This document shows positions 16,978-26,277 of a DNA stretch of 64,000 nucleotides, piece by piece. Position numbers and translations under genes: made by a program. The DNA lies in contig NZ_JADDXU010000019.1 of NCBI RefSeq assembly GCF_015163075.1, forward strand, positions 101,773 to 165,772. The letters run 5' to 3'. The notes beneath the pieces were generated by a model. That model had not been told where the DNA came from and did not search any database. It was given only the letters and a program-made list of their open reading frames with translations. This DNA comes from Streptomyces justiciae (lineage in GTDB: Bacteria; Actinomycetota; Actinomycetes; Streptomycetales; Streptomycetaceae). Position 1 is the first letter of the stretch. Each line of letters begins with the position of its first letter.

Positions 16978-17849
16978 CCACCACCGCACCTGACGTCAGG
17001 AAGACTCCCGCGAAGAAGAAGCGCGGCGGGGTCATCGGCAACACCGGCCTCTACATCGCCACCGGCGTCGCCGCCCTGCTGTTCCTGATCCCCTTCTATC
17101 TGATCGTCCGCAACGCCCTGATGACGGACCCGGAGATCACGGGCGAGAACTGGAAGTGGTTCCCCACCGACATCCAGTGGGGCAACATCACCGAGCCGTT
17201 CAAGGACGAGACCGTCGACTTCGGCCGCGCCCTGTGGAACTCGTGGGTCGTCGCCCTCCTGCACACCAGCGGCATCCTGCTGATCTGCTCGCTCGCCGGT
17301 TACGGTCTGGCCCGCATCCCGTTCAAGCACGCCAACAAGGTCTTCTACGCCGTCCTGGTCACCCTGATGATCCCGACCGCCGTGACCTTCGTGCCCAGCT
17401 TCGTGCTGGTGTCGTCGCTCGGCTGGGTGGACACCTACCGCGGTCTGATCATCCCGGGCCTCTTCAGTGGTTTCACCTGCTTCCTGTTCCGGCAGTACTT
17501 CCTGGGATTCCCCAAGGAGCTGGAGGAGGCGGCGCGCGTGGACGGACTCTCGTACTGGGGGGCGTACTGGCGGGTCGTCGTGCCCAACTCGCTGAACTTC
17601 TTCGCGGCCATGGCCACGATCACGTTCATCAGCGGCTGGAACTCCTTCCTGTGGCCCCTGGTCATCGGCCAGGACCCCAGCGCCTGGACCATCCAGGTCG
17701 CGCTGTCCGCGTACATGACCAACCAGACCGTGAACTACCACCTGATCTTCATGTCCACGGCCATCTCCATCCTGCCCCTGGTCCTGGTGTTCCTCTTCCT
17801 CCAGCGCTGGCTGGTGCAGGGGATCGCGCAGACCGGCATCAAGGGCTGA
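16974..17849 (+). CDS. CUT1 ABC importer, permease 2 (MalG type)
   Basis: 291 residues, six membrane segments. The EAA loop is LEEAARVDGLSYWGAYWRVV. The GTG start overlaps the permease 1 stop (GTGA), so translation is coupled. It lies 28 bases before the beta-galactosidase and completes the importer's membrane part. Confidence 0.93.
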   Translation: MTTTAPDVRKTPAKKKRGGVIGNTGLYIATGVAALLFLIPFYLIVRNALMTDPEITGENWKWFPTDIQWGNITEPFKDETVDFGRALWNSWVVALLHTSGILLICSLAGYGLARIPFKHANKVFYAVLVTLMIPTAVTFVPSFVLVSSLGWVDTYRGLIIPGLFSGFTCFLFRQYFLGFPKELEEAARVDGLSYWGAYWRVVVPNSLNFFAAMATITFISGWNSFLWPLVIGQDPSAWTIQVALSAYMTNQTVNYHLIFMSTAISILPLVLVFLFLQRWLVQGIAQTGIKG

Positions 17850-17877
17850 CACCACTTCCCGAAAGACCTGGAGACCG

Positions 17878-20751
17878 ATGTCCTTCCGCACCACCGACGT
17901 CGACTACGTAGAGGACGTGTCACCGGGCAGCGGGGCTCTCCCGCCCCGCGCCTGGTACGCGTCCTCGGACGCCAAATCCCTTTCCTTGAACGGCAGCTGG
18001 CGCCTGAGGGTGTCCCCGACCGCCGACGCCGAGGACGACTCGTTCGCCGAGGAGGGATACGACGCCGGGGACTGGGCCGAGGTCACGGTCCCCGGGCACT
18101 GGGTCCTCCAGGGCGACGGGGCCTTCGGGAAGCCCATCTACACCAACCATCTCTACCCGTTCCCGGTGGACCCGCCGCACGTGCCGACGGAGAACCCGAC
18201 CGGCGACCACCTGCACGTCTTCGACCTGCCGGCCGACTGGCCCGCGCTCGACGAGGGCGGTGCCGTCCTGCGTTTCGACGGCGTCGAGTCCTGCGCCCGT
18301 GTCTGGCTCAACGGCACGGACATCGGCGAGTTCAAGGGCTCGCGCCTCGCGCACGAGTTCGCGGTCGGGCATCTGCTGAAGCCGGCCGGCAACGTCCTCG
18401 CGGTCCGCGTCCACCAGTGGTCGGCCGGCTCCTACCTGGAGGACCAGGACCAGTGGTGGCTGCCCGGCATCTTCCGTGACGTCACCCTGCTGCACCGCCC
18501 GGCGGGCGGCGTCCTCGACTTCTTCGTGCACGCCGACTACGACCACGTGACCGGCGAGGGCACCCTGCGCGTCGACTCCGACGTCGACGGGCGGGTGCTC
18601 GTGCCGGCCCTGGACATCGATGTCGCGACCGGTGAGCCGGTGACGGTGCCGGTCGAGCCGTGGAGCGCCGAGGCGCCGAAGCTGTACGACGGTGAACTGG
18701 TCACCGAGGGCGAGCGGGTGCCGCTGCGGATCGGCTTCCGCACAGTCGTCCTGGAGGACGGCCTCATCAAGGTCAACGGCCGGCCGATCCTCTTCAAGGG
18801 CGTCAACCGGCACGAGTGGCACCCGCGGACGGGCCGCGCGCTGGACCTGGAGACCATGCGCGAGGACGTGCTGCTGATGAAGCGGCACAACCTCAACGCG
18901 GTCCGCACCTCGCACTACCCGCCGCACCCGGCCTTCCTGGACCTGTGCGACGAGTACGGCCTGTGGGTCATCGACGAGTGCGACCTGGAGACCCACGGTT
19001 TCACCGAGCAGGACTGGCGGGACAACCCCGTCGACGACGACCGCTGGACCCCGGCCCTCCTGGACCGCGCGGCCCGCGTGGTCGAGCGCGACAAGAACCA
19101 CCCGTCGATCGTGTTCTGGTCGCTGGGCAACGAGGCCGGCACCGGCCGCGGCCTGACCGCCATGGCCGAGTGGATCCACCGCCGGGACACCTCGCGCCTC
19201 GTGCACTACGAGGGCGACTGGAACTGCCGTGACACGGACGTCTATTCGCGGATGTACGCCAACCACACCGAGGTCGAGGCCATCGGCAAGGAGCTCGACG
19301 GCGGCACCCTCAAGCGGCGTCAACTCCCCTTCATCCAGTGCGAGTACGGGCACGCCATGGGCAACGGCCCGGGCGGCATCGCCGACTACCAGGAGCTGTT
19401 CGAGAAGTACGACCGCATCCAGGGCGGCTTCATCTGGGAGTGGATCGACCACGGCATCGAGCACGCCGAGCTGGGCTACGCCTACGGCGGCGACTTCGGC
19501 GAGGAGCTGCACGACGGCAACTTCGTCTGCGACGGCCTGATCTTCCCCGACCGCACACCGTCCCCCGGGCTCGCCGAGTACAAGAAGGTCATCGAGCCGG
19601 TCCGCATCGAGGGCGACGGCGCCGACGGCACCGTACGCGTGACGAACAAGTACGACTTCGCCGATCTGTCGGCGCTCGCCTTCGACTGGTCGTACCAGGT
19701 GGACGGCGAGACGGTGGAGTCCGGCTCCCTGTCGGTGCCCGCACTGAAGCCGGGCGAGTCCGCCGATGTGAAGCTGCCCGAGCCGCCCGCTCACCAGGAC
19801 GCCGCGGAGACCGGGTGGACGGTGCGGGCGACGCTCGCCGCCGACACGGCGTGGGGCGAGCGCGGGCACGAGGTGGCGTGGGGTCAGTTCCCTGGCTCCG
19901 TACGGGCGTTGCCGTCCGTGGCGGCCACCGACGGACCCGTGCGCGACGGACGGACGATCACGCTCGGCCCGGCCGCGTTCGACGCCCGCACCGGCGCACT
20001 GCGGTCGATCGGCGGAGTGTCCGTCGAGGGGCCGCGCCTCGACGTGTGGCGGGCGCCCACCGACAACGACGAGGGCACCGAGTGGGTGTCGGGCATCCAG
20101 TACTCGGCGCTGTGGCGCACGCTGGGCCTGCACCGGATGCGGCACCGACTCGACGCGGTGGAGCTCACCGACGACGCGCTGACCGTGCGGACGCGGGTGG
20201 CGCCGGCCGCCCGTGAGGTGGGGCTGGCCACGGTGTACCGGTGGACCTCCGACGGCAGCCGGCTGAGGCTGACGGTGTCCGTGGTGCCCGAGGGCGACTG
20301 GAAGGTGCCGCTGCCCCGTCTCGGCATCCGGCTCGGACTCGCCGAGGCCGACGCGGTGACGTGGTTCGGCGGCGGTCCCGGCGAGGCGTACCCCGACACG
20401 AGGGCGGCGTCGCGCATCGGCCTGTGGAAGTCGACCGTGGACGGCCTCCAGACGCCGTACCTGCGTCCGCAGGAGAACGGCGCCCGGGGCGACGTCCGTT
20501 GGGCGGAGCTCGGCGGTCTGCGGATCGAGGGCGACCCGGAGTTCGCGTTCAGCGCCCGCCGCTGGACGAACGAACAGCTGGAGGCGGCCTCGCACCTGAC
20601 CGACCTCAAGGCCGGGGACACGGTGTGGGTCAACCTCGACCACGGTCAGCACGGCGTCGGTTCGCAGTCGTGCGGGCCCGGCCCGCTGCCGCAGTACCAA
20701 CTGACGGCCGCACCCGCCGAGTTCTCGTTCGTGTTCTCGACCGACGAGTAA
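17878..20751 (+). CDS. lacZ: Beta-galactosidase, glycoside hydrolase family 2
   Basis: 957 residues, close to the ~1000 of LacZ-type enzymes. Domains in order: sugar-binding N-domain (about 35-200), immunoglobulin-like domain, TIM barrel (about 270-570), linker and the C-terminal 'small chain' domain with RLDVWRAPTDNDEG. The acid/base is Glu419 (VFWSLGNEAGTGRG) and the nucleophile Glu489 (IQCEYGHAMGNGPGG). There is no signal peptide, so it acts inside the cell on imported beta-galactosides. GGAGACCG precedes the ATG. Last gene of the importer operon. Confidence 0.95.
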   Translation: MSFRTTDVDYVEDVSPGSGALPPRAWYASSDAKSLSLNGSWRLRVSPTADAEDDSFAEEGYDAGDWAEVTVPGHWVLQGDGAFGKPIYTNHLYPFPVDPPHVPTENPTGDHLHVFDLPADWPALDEGGAVLRFDGVESCARVWLNGTDIGEFKGSRLAHEFAVGHLLKPAGNVLAVRVHQWSAGSYLEDQDQWWLPGIFRDVTLLHRPAGGVLDFFVHADYDHVTGEGTLRVDSDVDGRVLVPALDIDVATGEPVTVPVEPWSAEAPKLYDGELVTEGERVPLRIGFRTVVLEDGLIKVNGRPILFKGVNRHEWHPRTGRALDLETMREDVLLMKRHNLNAVRTSHYPPHPAFLDLCDEYGLWVIDECDLETHGFTEQDWRDNPVDDDRWTPALLDRAARVVERDKNHPSIVFWSLGNEAGTGRGLTAMAEWIHRRDTSRLVHYEGDWNCRDTDVYSRMYANHTEVEAIGKELDGGTLKRRQLPFIQCEYGHAMGNGPGGIADYQELFEKYDRIQGGFIWEWIDHGIEHAELGYAYGGDFGEELHDGNFVCDGLIFPDRTPSPGLAEYKKVIEPVRIEGDGADGTVRVTNKYDFADLSALAFDWSYQVDGETVESGSLSVPALKPGESADVKLPEPPAHQDAAETGWTVRATLAADTAWGERGHEVAWGQFPGSVRALPSVAATDGPVRDGRTITLGPAAFDARTGALRSIGGVSVEGPRLDVWRAPTDNDEGTEWVSGIQYSALWRTLGLHRMRHRLDAVELTDDALTVRTRVAPAAREVGLATVYRWTSDGSRLRLTVSVVPEGDWKVPLPRLGIRLGLAEADAVTWFGGGPGEAYPDTRAASRIGLWKSTVDGLQTPYLRPQENGARGDVRWAELGGLRIEGDPEFAFSARRWTNEQLEAASHLTDLKAGDTVWVNLDHGQHGVGSQSCGPGPLPQYQLTAAPAEFSFVFSTDE

Positions 20752-20785
20752 GAAGACCATTAATCGATTGACTGATTGATCGACT

Positions 20786-20802
20786 TTCCGACACCGTCGG
20801 AA
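20786..20802. promoter_or_regulatory. Inverted repeat upstream of the ABC-2 exporter operon
   Basis: TTCCGAC-ACC-GTCGGAA is a perfect 7-bp inverted repeat with a 3-base spacer. It lies between lacZ and the exporter operon and may be an operator. The AT-rich stretch before it (TTAATCGATTGACTGATTGA) also contains a possible -35 hexamer. Confidence 0.4.
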
Positions 20803-20810
20803 CGTAGTCC

Positions 20811-20842
20811 GCGGCCGATCGGCGCTTCTGCCGATCGGCCGC
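20811..20842 (+). terminator. Strong hairpin between lacZ and the exporter operon
   Basis: Arms GCGGCCGATCGGC and GCCGATCGGCCGC pair perfectly over 13 bp with loop GCTTCT. It can end the lacZ transcript. It lies only 16 bases before the exporter ribosome site, so it could also be an attenuator in that operon's leader. Confidence 0.75.
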
Positions 20843-20875
20843 AACTTCGTTGTGCCCAAAAGGAGTTGATGCCAC

Positions 20876-21871
20876 TTGGATGCCAGCATCGAGGTCCACG
20901 GACTGTCCCGTACCTTCCACACCACCGTCCGCCGTCCGGGCTTCACGGGAGCGGTCCGTTCCCTGGTGAACCCGGAGCGGGTCGCCAAGCACGCCGTCAC
21001 CGACATCACCTTCGACGTCGCCCCCGGCGAACTCCTCGCCCTGCTCGGCCCGAACGGCGCCGGCAAGTCCACCACCATCAAGATGCTCACCGGCATCCTC
21101 ACCCCCACCTCAGGGCACGCCCGGGTCGCGGGCGTGGTGCCGTACGAGGAACGGGAGCGCAACGCCCGTAACATCGGGGCGGTGTTCGGGCAGCGCACCC
21201 AGCTGTGGTGGGACCTGCCGGTGCGGGAGTCGTTCGCGATCCTGCGGGACATCTACGAGGTGCCGAAGGCCGAACACGCCGCCCGGCTCAAGGAGTTCGA
21301 CGACCTCCTCGACCTGTCCTCCTTCTGGGACACCCGGGTGCGCCACCTCTCCCTCGGCCAGCGCGTGCGCAGCGACCTGGCCGCCGCCCTCCTCCACGAT
21401 CCGCCGGTCGTCTTCCTGGACGAGCCCACCATCGGCATGGACGTCGTGGTGAAGGAGCAGGTGCGGGAGTTTCTGCGGCACCAGGTGACCGAGCGCGGCC
21501 GGACCGTGCTGCTCACCACCCACGACATGACCGAGGTCGAGCGGCTGGCGGAACGGGTCGTCCTCGTCAACCACGGGCGGCTCGTCCTGGACGGCACCCT
21601 CGACGAGATCCGCCGCAAGTTCGGCTCGACCTGGCAGGTCCGGGCGACGCTGGCCGACGCGCACACGGAGGTCGCCCCGCTGCCGGGCATCGCCCTGCTC
21701 CAACGGACCGGTCCGCAGGTCGTGTTCGGTCCGGACGGCCCCGACGCCCCGACCGTGCACCAGGCGCTGAAGGCCGTCATCGAGCACCACGAGGTGACGG
21801 ACATCGCCCTCGACGAGGCGGACCTCGAGGACGTGATGCGGGCCGCGTACGTCCATGTGGAAGAGGTCTGA
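20876..21871 (+). CDS. ABC-2 type exporter, ATP-binding protein
   Basis: 331 residues. Walker A is LLGPNGAGKSTTIKM, the signature is LSLGQRVRSDLAA and Walker B is VVFLDEPTIGMD, followed by the switch His in LLTTHDM. It has the long N-terminal insert (about 30 residues before ALLGP) of the NatA-like subfamily (DUF4162-type C-terminus). The TTG start follows AAAGGAG; no other start fits the conserved IEVHGLSRTF. It overlaps no gene but is 1 base from the next start, so one operon. Confidence 0.92.
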   Translation: MDASIEVHGLSRTFHTTVRRPGFTGAVRSLVNPERVAKHAVTDITFDVAPGELLALLGPNGAGKSTTIKMLTGILTPTSGHARVAGVVPYEERERNARNIGAVFGQRTQLWWDLPVRESFAILRDIYEVPKAEHAARLKEFDDLLDLSSFWDTRVRHLSLGQRVRSDLAAALLHDPPVVFLDEPTIGMDVVVKEQVREFLRHQVTERGRTVLLTTHDMTEVERLAERVVLVNHGRLVLDGTLDEIRRKFGSTWQVRATLADAHTEVAPLPGIALLQRTGPQVVFGPDGPDAPTVHQALKAVIEHHEVTDIALDEADLEDVMRAAYVHVEEV

Positions 21872-21872
21872 C

Positions 21873-22676
21873 ATGGCCGTGCTCCACGCCTGGCGCGCCG
21901 CCCGCGTCACCCCGCTCGGCGAGCTGCACACCCCGCCCCGGATGACCGCCGTACTGCTCCGCCTCACCGTGCAGATCGTGCTGGTGGCATCGCTGTGGCA
22001 CGGCCTGTACGCCGACACCGGCACCACCGCCGGACTGGACCGCGACCAGGCGGTGACGTACGCCGTGCTGGCCGTCCTCGCCTCCAGGATGCGGGAGTTG
22101 GACCAGTACGCGGGCCGCGACACCGTGCTCCAGCACATGCACTTCGGCACGATCGTCTACTGGTACCTGCGCCCGCTGCCACCGCAGCGCTACCACGCCC
22201 TGCGCGCGCTCGGCGAGAAGCTGTACGGGTTCGCGTGGGCGCTCGCCGGATACACGGTGTGCCTCACGGCCGGAGTCGTCGAGCCGCCCAAGTCGGCGGC
22301 GACGGCAGGGGTGTTCGTGCTGAGCCTGCTGCTCGGCCAGCTCGTCCTGTACTACGTGCTGCTCGTCCTGGACCAGATGTGTTTCTGGACGGTCCGCAAC
22401 AACGCGGCGATGCTGATCCTGATCTTCGCGCAGAACCTGCTGTCCGGCGTGTACGCGCCCCTGTGGTTCTTCCCCGGCTGGTTCGTGACGCTGAGCGCGT
22501 TCCTGCCGTTCCAGGCGACGCTCAACGTGCCGCTGTCGCTGTACATCGGCCGCATCCCGCTGTCGGACGCGGGACTCCAACTCGCCGTGCAGGCCGCCTG
22601 GGTGGTGGCGCTGCACCTGTTCACCCGGTTCCTGTGGCGGCGGGCCGCCCTTCGTGTCATGTCCCAGGGAGGCTGA
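21873..22676 (+). CDS. ABC-2 type exporter, membrane protein 1
   Basis: 267 residues with about six membrane segments and no extracellular domains. It resembles the ABC-2 (PF06182-like) permeases of actinobacteria. The ATG lies 1 base after the ATPase stop. It pairs with the next gene as a heterodimeric channel. The exported compound is unknown. Confidence 0.88.
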   Translation: MAVLHAWRAARVTPLGELHTPPRMTAVLLRLTVQIVLVASLWHGLYADTGTTAGLDRDQAVTYAVLAVLASRMRELDQYAGRDTVLQHMHFGTIVYWYLRPLPPQRYHALRALGEKLYGFAWALAGYTVCLTAGVVEPPKSAATAGVFVLSLLLGQLVLYYVLLVLDQMCFWTVRNNAAMLILIFAQNLLSGVYAPLWFFPGWFVTLSAFLPFQATLNVPLSLYIGRIPLSDAGLQLAVQAAWVVALHLFTRFLWRRAALRVMSQGG

Positions 22677-22681
22677 GGACC

Positions 22682-23482
22682 GTGCAATCCCTGCGGATCA
22701 TGTGGCGCATCACGCTGCTCAACTTCCGTGCCCAGCTGGAGTACCGCACCGAGTTCCTGCTGATGGTCGCGATCGGCGCGATCTGGCAGGTGTCGGTGAT
22801 CGTGTTCGCGACGGTGCTGCTGGCCCGGTTCACCGGGATGGGCGGCTGGGACAGCTCCGAGGTCCTGCTGATCCCGGCGACCCGGATGCTGGCGCACGCC
22901 CTGTTCGTCCTCTTCCTGGGCCGGGTGCACGGCGCCGGCCGGCAGATCCAGGAGGGCAGGATCGACACCTACCTCCTGCGCCCGATGCCGGTGCACCGCC
23001 AGCTCCAGCTGGCCTTCTTCCCCACCAACGCGATCGGCGACCTGACGGTGGCGGTGGGCCTGATGATCGGCGCGCTCAGCCGGAGCGAACTGGACTGGAC
23101 ACCGGGCCGGATCGGCTATCTGATCGCCGCGGTCATCGGCGGCCTGTTCCTGGAGGCGGCTCTGTTCACGGCGCTGGCCAGTGCGTCGCTGCGCTTCCCG
23201 GCCGCCGACTACTGGAGCTACTGGCTGGAGGAACTGCTCGGCACGTTCGGCAGCTATCCGCTGAACGTCCTGCCGCGCGCGGTGGGCGGCTTCCTGACCT
23301 ACGGCCTTCCGCTCGCGTTCGTCGCGTACTTCCCGGTCGCCGTCCTGACCGGGCACGGCCATGACACCGGCGCCCCCTACTGGCTGGCGGCGGCATCGCC
23401 GCTGCTCGGGGTGCTCGCGTATCTCGGGGCACGGTGGCTGTGGCGGTGGAGCCTGAGGCACTACAGCGGCATCAACGGCTGA
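22682..23482 (+). CDS. ABC-2 type exporter, membrane protein 2
   Basis: 266 residues, six predicted membrane segments. It begins QSLRIMWRITLLNFRAQLEY, the basic amphipathic N-terminus usual in this permease family, and has the conserved EGRIDTYLLRPMP loop. The GTG start at 22682 lies 5 bases after the previous stop, and a terminator hairpin follows, closing a three-gene operon. Confidence 0.88.
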   Translation: MQSLRIMWRITLLNFRAQLEYRTEFLLMVAIGAIWQVSVIVFATVLLARFTGMGGWDSSEVLLIPATRMLAHALFVLFLGRVHGAGRQIQEGRIDTYLLRPMPVHRQLQLAFFPTNAIGDLTVAVGLMIGALSRSELDWTPGRIGYLIAAVIGGLFLEAALFTALASASLRFPAADYWSYWLEELLGTFGSYPLNVLPRAVGGFLTYGLPLAFVAYFPVAVLTGHGHDTGAPYWLAAASPLLGVLAYLGARWLWRWSLRHYSGING

Positions 23483-23483
23483 C

Positions 23484-23523
23484 GTCCATGGCCGGGCCCC
23501 CTGAGGGCGGCCCGGCCATGGAC
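23484..23523. terminator. Bidirectional terminator between exporter operon and delta-60/RTX gene
   Basis: Fifteen perfect base pairs (GTCCATGGCCGGGCC with GGCCCGGCCATGGAC) around a 10-base loop, between two convergent genes. Confidence 0.9.
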
Positions 23524-23542
23524 GCGGTGTCCGGGGTGACCC

Positions 23543-25543
23543 CTAGGGACAGCTGAGACGGGTGTCGCCGGTGTCCGTCGTGCAGGTGTCGGTGCCGAAC
23601 CCGCCGTTGGCGGTGTCGTTGCCGGAGACGCCGTCGACGGTGTTCAGGCGGTCGTTGCCGTAGTTGCCGATCAGGTTGTCGTTGCCGGGGCCGCCGTTGA
23701 GGGTGTCGTCGTTGAAGCCGCCGTCGACGCGGTCGTTGCCGTAGTTGCCGTACACGGTGTCGCTGCCGTAGCTCGCGTTGATGCTGTCGTCGCCGCCGAG
23801 GCCGCAGATCACGTCGGTGCCGTAGGTCCCGGTGATCGTGTCGTTGCCGCTGGTGCCGATGCGGGTGCAGCCGCGGGCGTTGTTGACCGTGGTGGTCACC
23901 GTGGCGGTGTTGTTCGCGGTCGCCGGGTCGGTCTGGGTCGCGGTGACCGTGGCCTTCTCGGTGAGGGTGCCGGTGGCCCGGGGCTCGGCGACGACGGTCA
24001 CGGTGGCCTTGGCGCCCGGGGCCAGGGTGCCGAGGGCGCAGGAGACGGCGGTCGTGCAGGTGCCCTGGGAGGGGGTCGCCGAGATGACGGTGCCGGCGGG
24101 GCCGGTGAGGGTGTCGGTGAGGGTCACGCCGGTGGCGCTCGTGGTGGTGCTGGTGTTGGTGACGGTCACGGTGTAGGTGGCCCGGTCACCGATGCTCACC
24201 GTGGTGGTGCCGGTCTTGGTGACCGAGAGGTCGACGCCGGTGGGCGGCGGCGGGGGCGGCGGGGTGCCGGTGCCGCCGAGGTAGCGGGCGAGGGCGCGGT
24301 CGTCGCTGGTGTCACCGGCCGCGACGATCTTGCCGTCGGTCTGGAGGGCGAGGGCGCCCACCCTGTCGAAGGCGCCGAAGTCGGTGGTGGTCCGGCCGGC
24401 GGTCGCGAAGCCGGTGTCGGCCGTGCCGTCGGCGTTGTAGCGGGCCAGGGCGAAGTCGCCGCCCGTGGAACCGCCGGCGAGGATCCGGTCGTCGGGCTGG
24501 ACCGCGAGGTCGTTCACCGCGGACGTGGGGCCGAAGTCGGTGGTGACGACGCCGCCGGTGCCGAAGCCGCCGTCGAGGGTGCCGTCCAGGTTGTAGCGGA
24601 CCACGGTGAAGTCCTCGCCGGTGGCACCGGACATGAGGATCTTGCCGGTGGACTGGACGGCCACGGTCTCGCCCCAGTTGTAGCCGCCGAGGTCCGTGGT
24701 GACCTTGCCGTCGCCGCCGAAGGTGGTGTCGAGGCTGCCGTCCGGGTTGTAGCGGGCCAGCGCGAAGTCGAACGAGGTCTCGCCCGAGTAACCGGCCATC
24801 ACGATCTTGCCGTTCGGCTGCACCACCATGTCCTTCGCGATGGCGCCGCCCTCGTCGAAGAAGGAGGTGTCGACCACACCGTCGCCGTCGAAGGAGGTGT
24901 CGACGGTGCCGTTCGGCAGGAGGCGCACCAGCGCGAAGTCGCCGCCCGCGCGGGCCCCGGCGAGGATCTTCCCGTCGGACAGCACCGCGACGCCGGCCGC
25001 GTCCTCGGCACCGCCCGCGAGGCCGGGGCTGATCCAGCCGTCGCCGCCGCCGAAGGAGGTGTCGAGGCTGCCGTCGGTGTTGTAGCGGGCCACCGTGAAC
25101 CAGCAGCAGCCGGCGAACTCGTCGTCGGTCTCCTGATGGCGCCCGACCACGACGATCTTCCCGTCGTCCTGGAGCGCGACCCCCTGGGCGATGTCCTCAC
25201 CGAACTCGAAGTCGGTCAGCACCTCGCCGTCGCCGCCGAAGGAGGTGTCCGGGGTGCCGTCGGGGTTGTGGCGCATCACGGTGAAGTCGGACGCGTCGAA
25301 GTCGCCGCCCTGGCTGGAACCGACGGTGACGATCTTGCCGTTTCCGGCCTGTACGGCGACGTCCTGGGAGTCGGCGCGGTAGCCGTTCTCGACGACGACT
25401 TTCCCGCCGGTGCCGAACGCCGTGTCGAGGTCACCGGGTGCGGCGAGCGCGCTGCCCGGCAGGGCGACGACGAGCGCGAGCGCGGCGGCGCCCCGCAGGA
25501 CCCCCGCGCGCAGAGATCCCCGTAGGGAGTCAAGGGTGGACAT
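23543..25543 (-). CDS. Secreted delta-60 repeat / RTX calcium-binding repeat protein
   Basis: 666 residues. A signal peptide (AALALVVALPGSALAAPG) is followed by about seven delta-60 repeats of roughly 55 residues, each with 'ALQ.DGKI..AG' and 'R(Y/H)N.DG..DTSFG'. A proline linker (GTPPPPPPPTG) leads to a DUF11-type domain (DLSVTKTGTTTVSIGDRATY). The C-terminus has RTX-like glycine/aspartate repeats (GNDTITG, GGPGNDNLIGNYGNDR). It is a beta-propeller-like surface or secreted protein; no anchor motif is seen. The ATG at 25543 begins the signal peptide. Ligand or partner unknown. Confidence 0.88.
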   Translation of the reverse strand: MSTLDSLRGSLRAGVLRGAAALALVVALPGSALAAPGDLDTAFGTGGKVVVENGYRADSQDVAVQAGNGKIVTVGSSQGGDFDASDFTVMRHNPDGTPDTSFGGDGEVLTDFEFGEDIAQGVALQDDGKIVVVGRHQETDDEFAGCCWFTVARYNTDGSLDTSFGGGDGWISPGLAGGAEDAAGVAVLSDGKILAGARAGGDFALVRLLPNGTVDTSFDGDGVVDTSFFDEGGAIAKDMVVQPNGKIVMAGYSGETSFDFALARYNPDGSLDTTFGGDGKVTTDLGGYNWGETVAVQSTGKILMSGATGEDFTVVRYNLDGTLDGGFGTGGVVTTDFGPTSAVNDLAVQPDDRILAGGSTGGDFALARYNADGTADTGFATAGRTTTDFGAFDRVGALALQTDGKIVAAGDTSDDRALARYLGGTGTPPPPPPPTGVDLSVTKTGTTTVSIGDRATYTVTVTNTSTTTSATGVTLTDTLTGPAGTVISATPSQGTCTTAVSCALGTLAPGAKATVTVVAEPRATGTLTEKATVTATQTDPATANNTATVTTTVNNARGCTRIGTSGNDTITGTYGTDVICGLGGDDSINASYGSDTVYGNYGNDRVDGGFNDDTLNGGPGNDNLIGNYGNDRLNTVDGVSGNDTANGGFGTDTCTTDTGDTRLSCP

Positions 25544-25675
25544 GCGCCCAGCTTCCGGACGTCCGTACGGCACGGTGGCGTGGCTGGCCGGTGTCTGGTC
25601 CCACTGGGCCGCACACTTCCACCCCACGGGGTGACCGGACCGACAATCGGCCCGCGCGGCATAGGGTCGGGCGCG

Positions 25676-26230
25676 ATGGACGAGCGACAGGAAAAGGAAC
25701 GGGCGTACGCCGCCGAGGGGGCCGTGTGGTCACGGCTCGCCGGGTTGCTGCCGGGCGCCGAGGACGTGGCCGAGATCCAGGGATGCTGGGACATCGGTGA
25801 GCAGGAGGCCGGTCTGTTCCGGCTGGTGGACCGGCTGTTCGAGCTGGGGCTGTCCGTGGACGACCGGACGCGGGCCGAGCTCGCGGCGATGGCCGAGCAG
25901 TGGGGCGTGTGGGACCAGCTGGCCGCGGACATCGTCGATCTCCCGGGTTTCGAGGGGCAGTTGCGGGTGGTCGAGGGCCTGGAGCCGGTCGACCGGGCGG
26001 GTGCTCCGGCGCTGGTGCCGTGGATGCGGTGCGAGCCGTGCGGTCGCATCCTCGCCCTGGAACACCGGCGTGAGGCGTGGGGCGCCCTGTCGTTCTCGCC
26101 GGTGTCGTACGTCGTGTCCGTCCCGGACGGCTCGGGCACCCAGCTCGTGATCGACGCCGAGGGACCGGACGCGGTGTGGCGGGCGCTCGACACGTTGACG
26201 GCGGGCTGCCGGGCGGCGGGGCGATGGTGA
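25676..26230 (+). CDS. Hypothetical protein, acidic, cytoplasmic
   Basis: 184 residues with no signal or membrane segment. It begins with a helical acidic part (DERQEKERAYAAEGAVWSRL) and has one CxxC pair (MRCEPCGRIL), possibly a metal site, and a C-terminal beta-rich part. Codon use is normal for the region. It starts 130 bases upstream from and divergent to the delta-60/RTX gene. No family was recognised. Confidence 0.7.
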   Translation: MDERQEKERAYAAEGAVWSRLAGLLPGAEDVAEIQGCWDIGEQEAGLFRLVDRLFELGLSVDDRTRAELAAMAEQWGVWDQLAADIVDLPGFEGQLRVVEGLEPVDRAGAPALVPWMRCEPCGRILALEHRREAWGALSFSPVSYVVSVPDGSGTQLVIDAEGPDAVWRALDTLTAGCRAAGRW

Positions 26231-26256
26231 TCGAGCACACGCGGGGGCGGTGAGAA

Positions 26257-26277
26257 GCCTGAGCTCGCCGCTCAGGC
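26257..26277. terminator. Hairpin between the hypothetical gene and the MFS gene
   Basis: GCCTGAGC and GCTCAGGC pair perfectly with loop TCGCC. The hairpin contains the stop codon of the convergent MFS gene, so it can serve both genes. Confidence 0.6.

Noticed and set aside
17920..21252. Very long open frame (over 1100 codons) on the minus strand opposite lacZ
   Set aside because: It is a GC-bias shadow of the GH2 gene: no recognisable domain, no ribosome site, and Arg/Gly/Val-rich composition.
23580..25500. Regularly spaced repeats that could suggest a CRISPR array
   Set aside because: They are protein-coding delta-60 and RTX repeats in one long frame, without constant direct repeats or unique spacers of fixed length.
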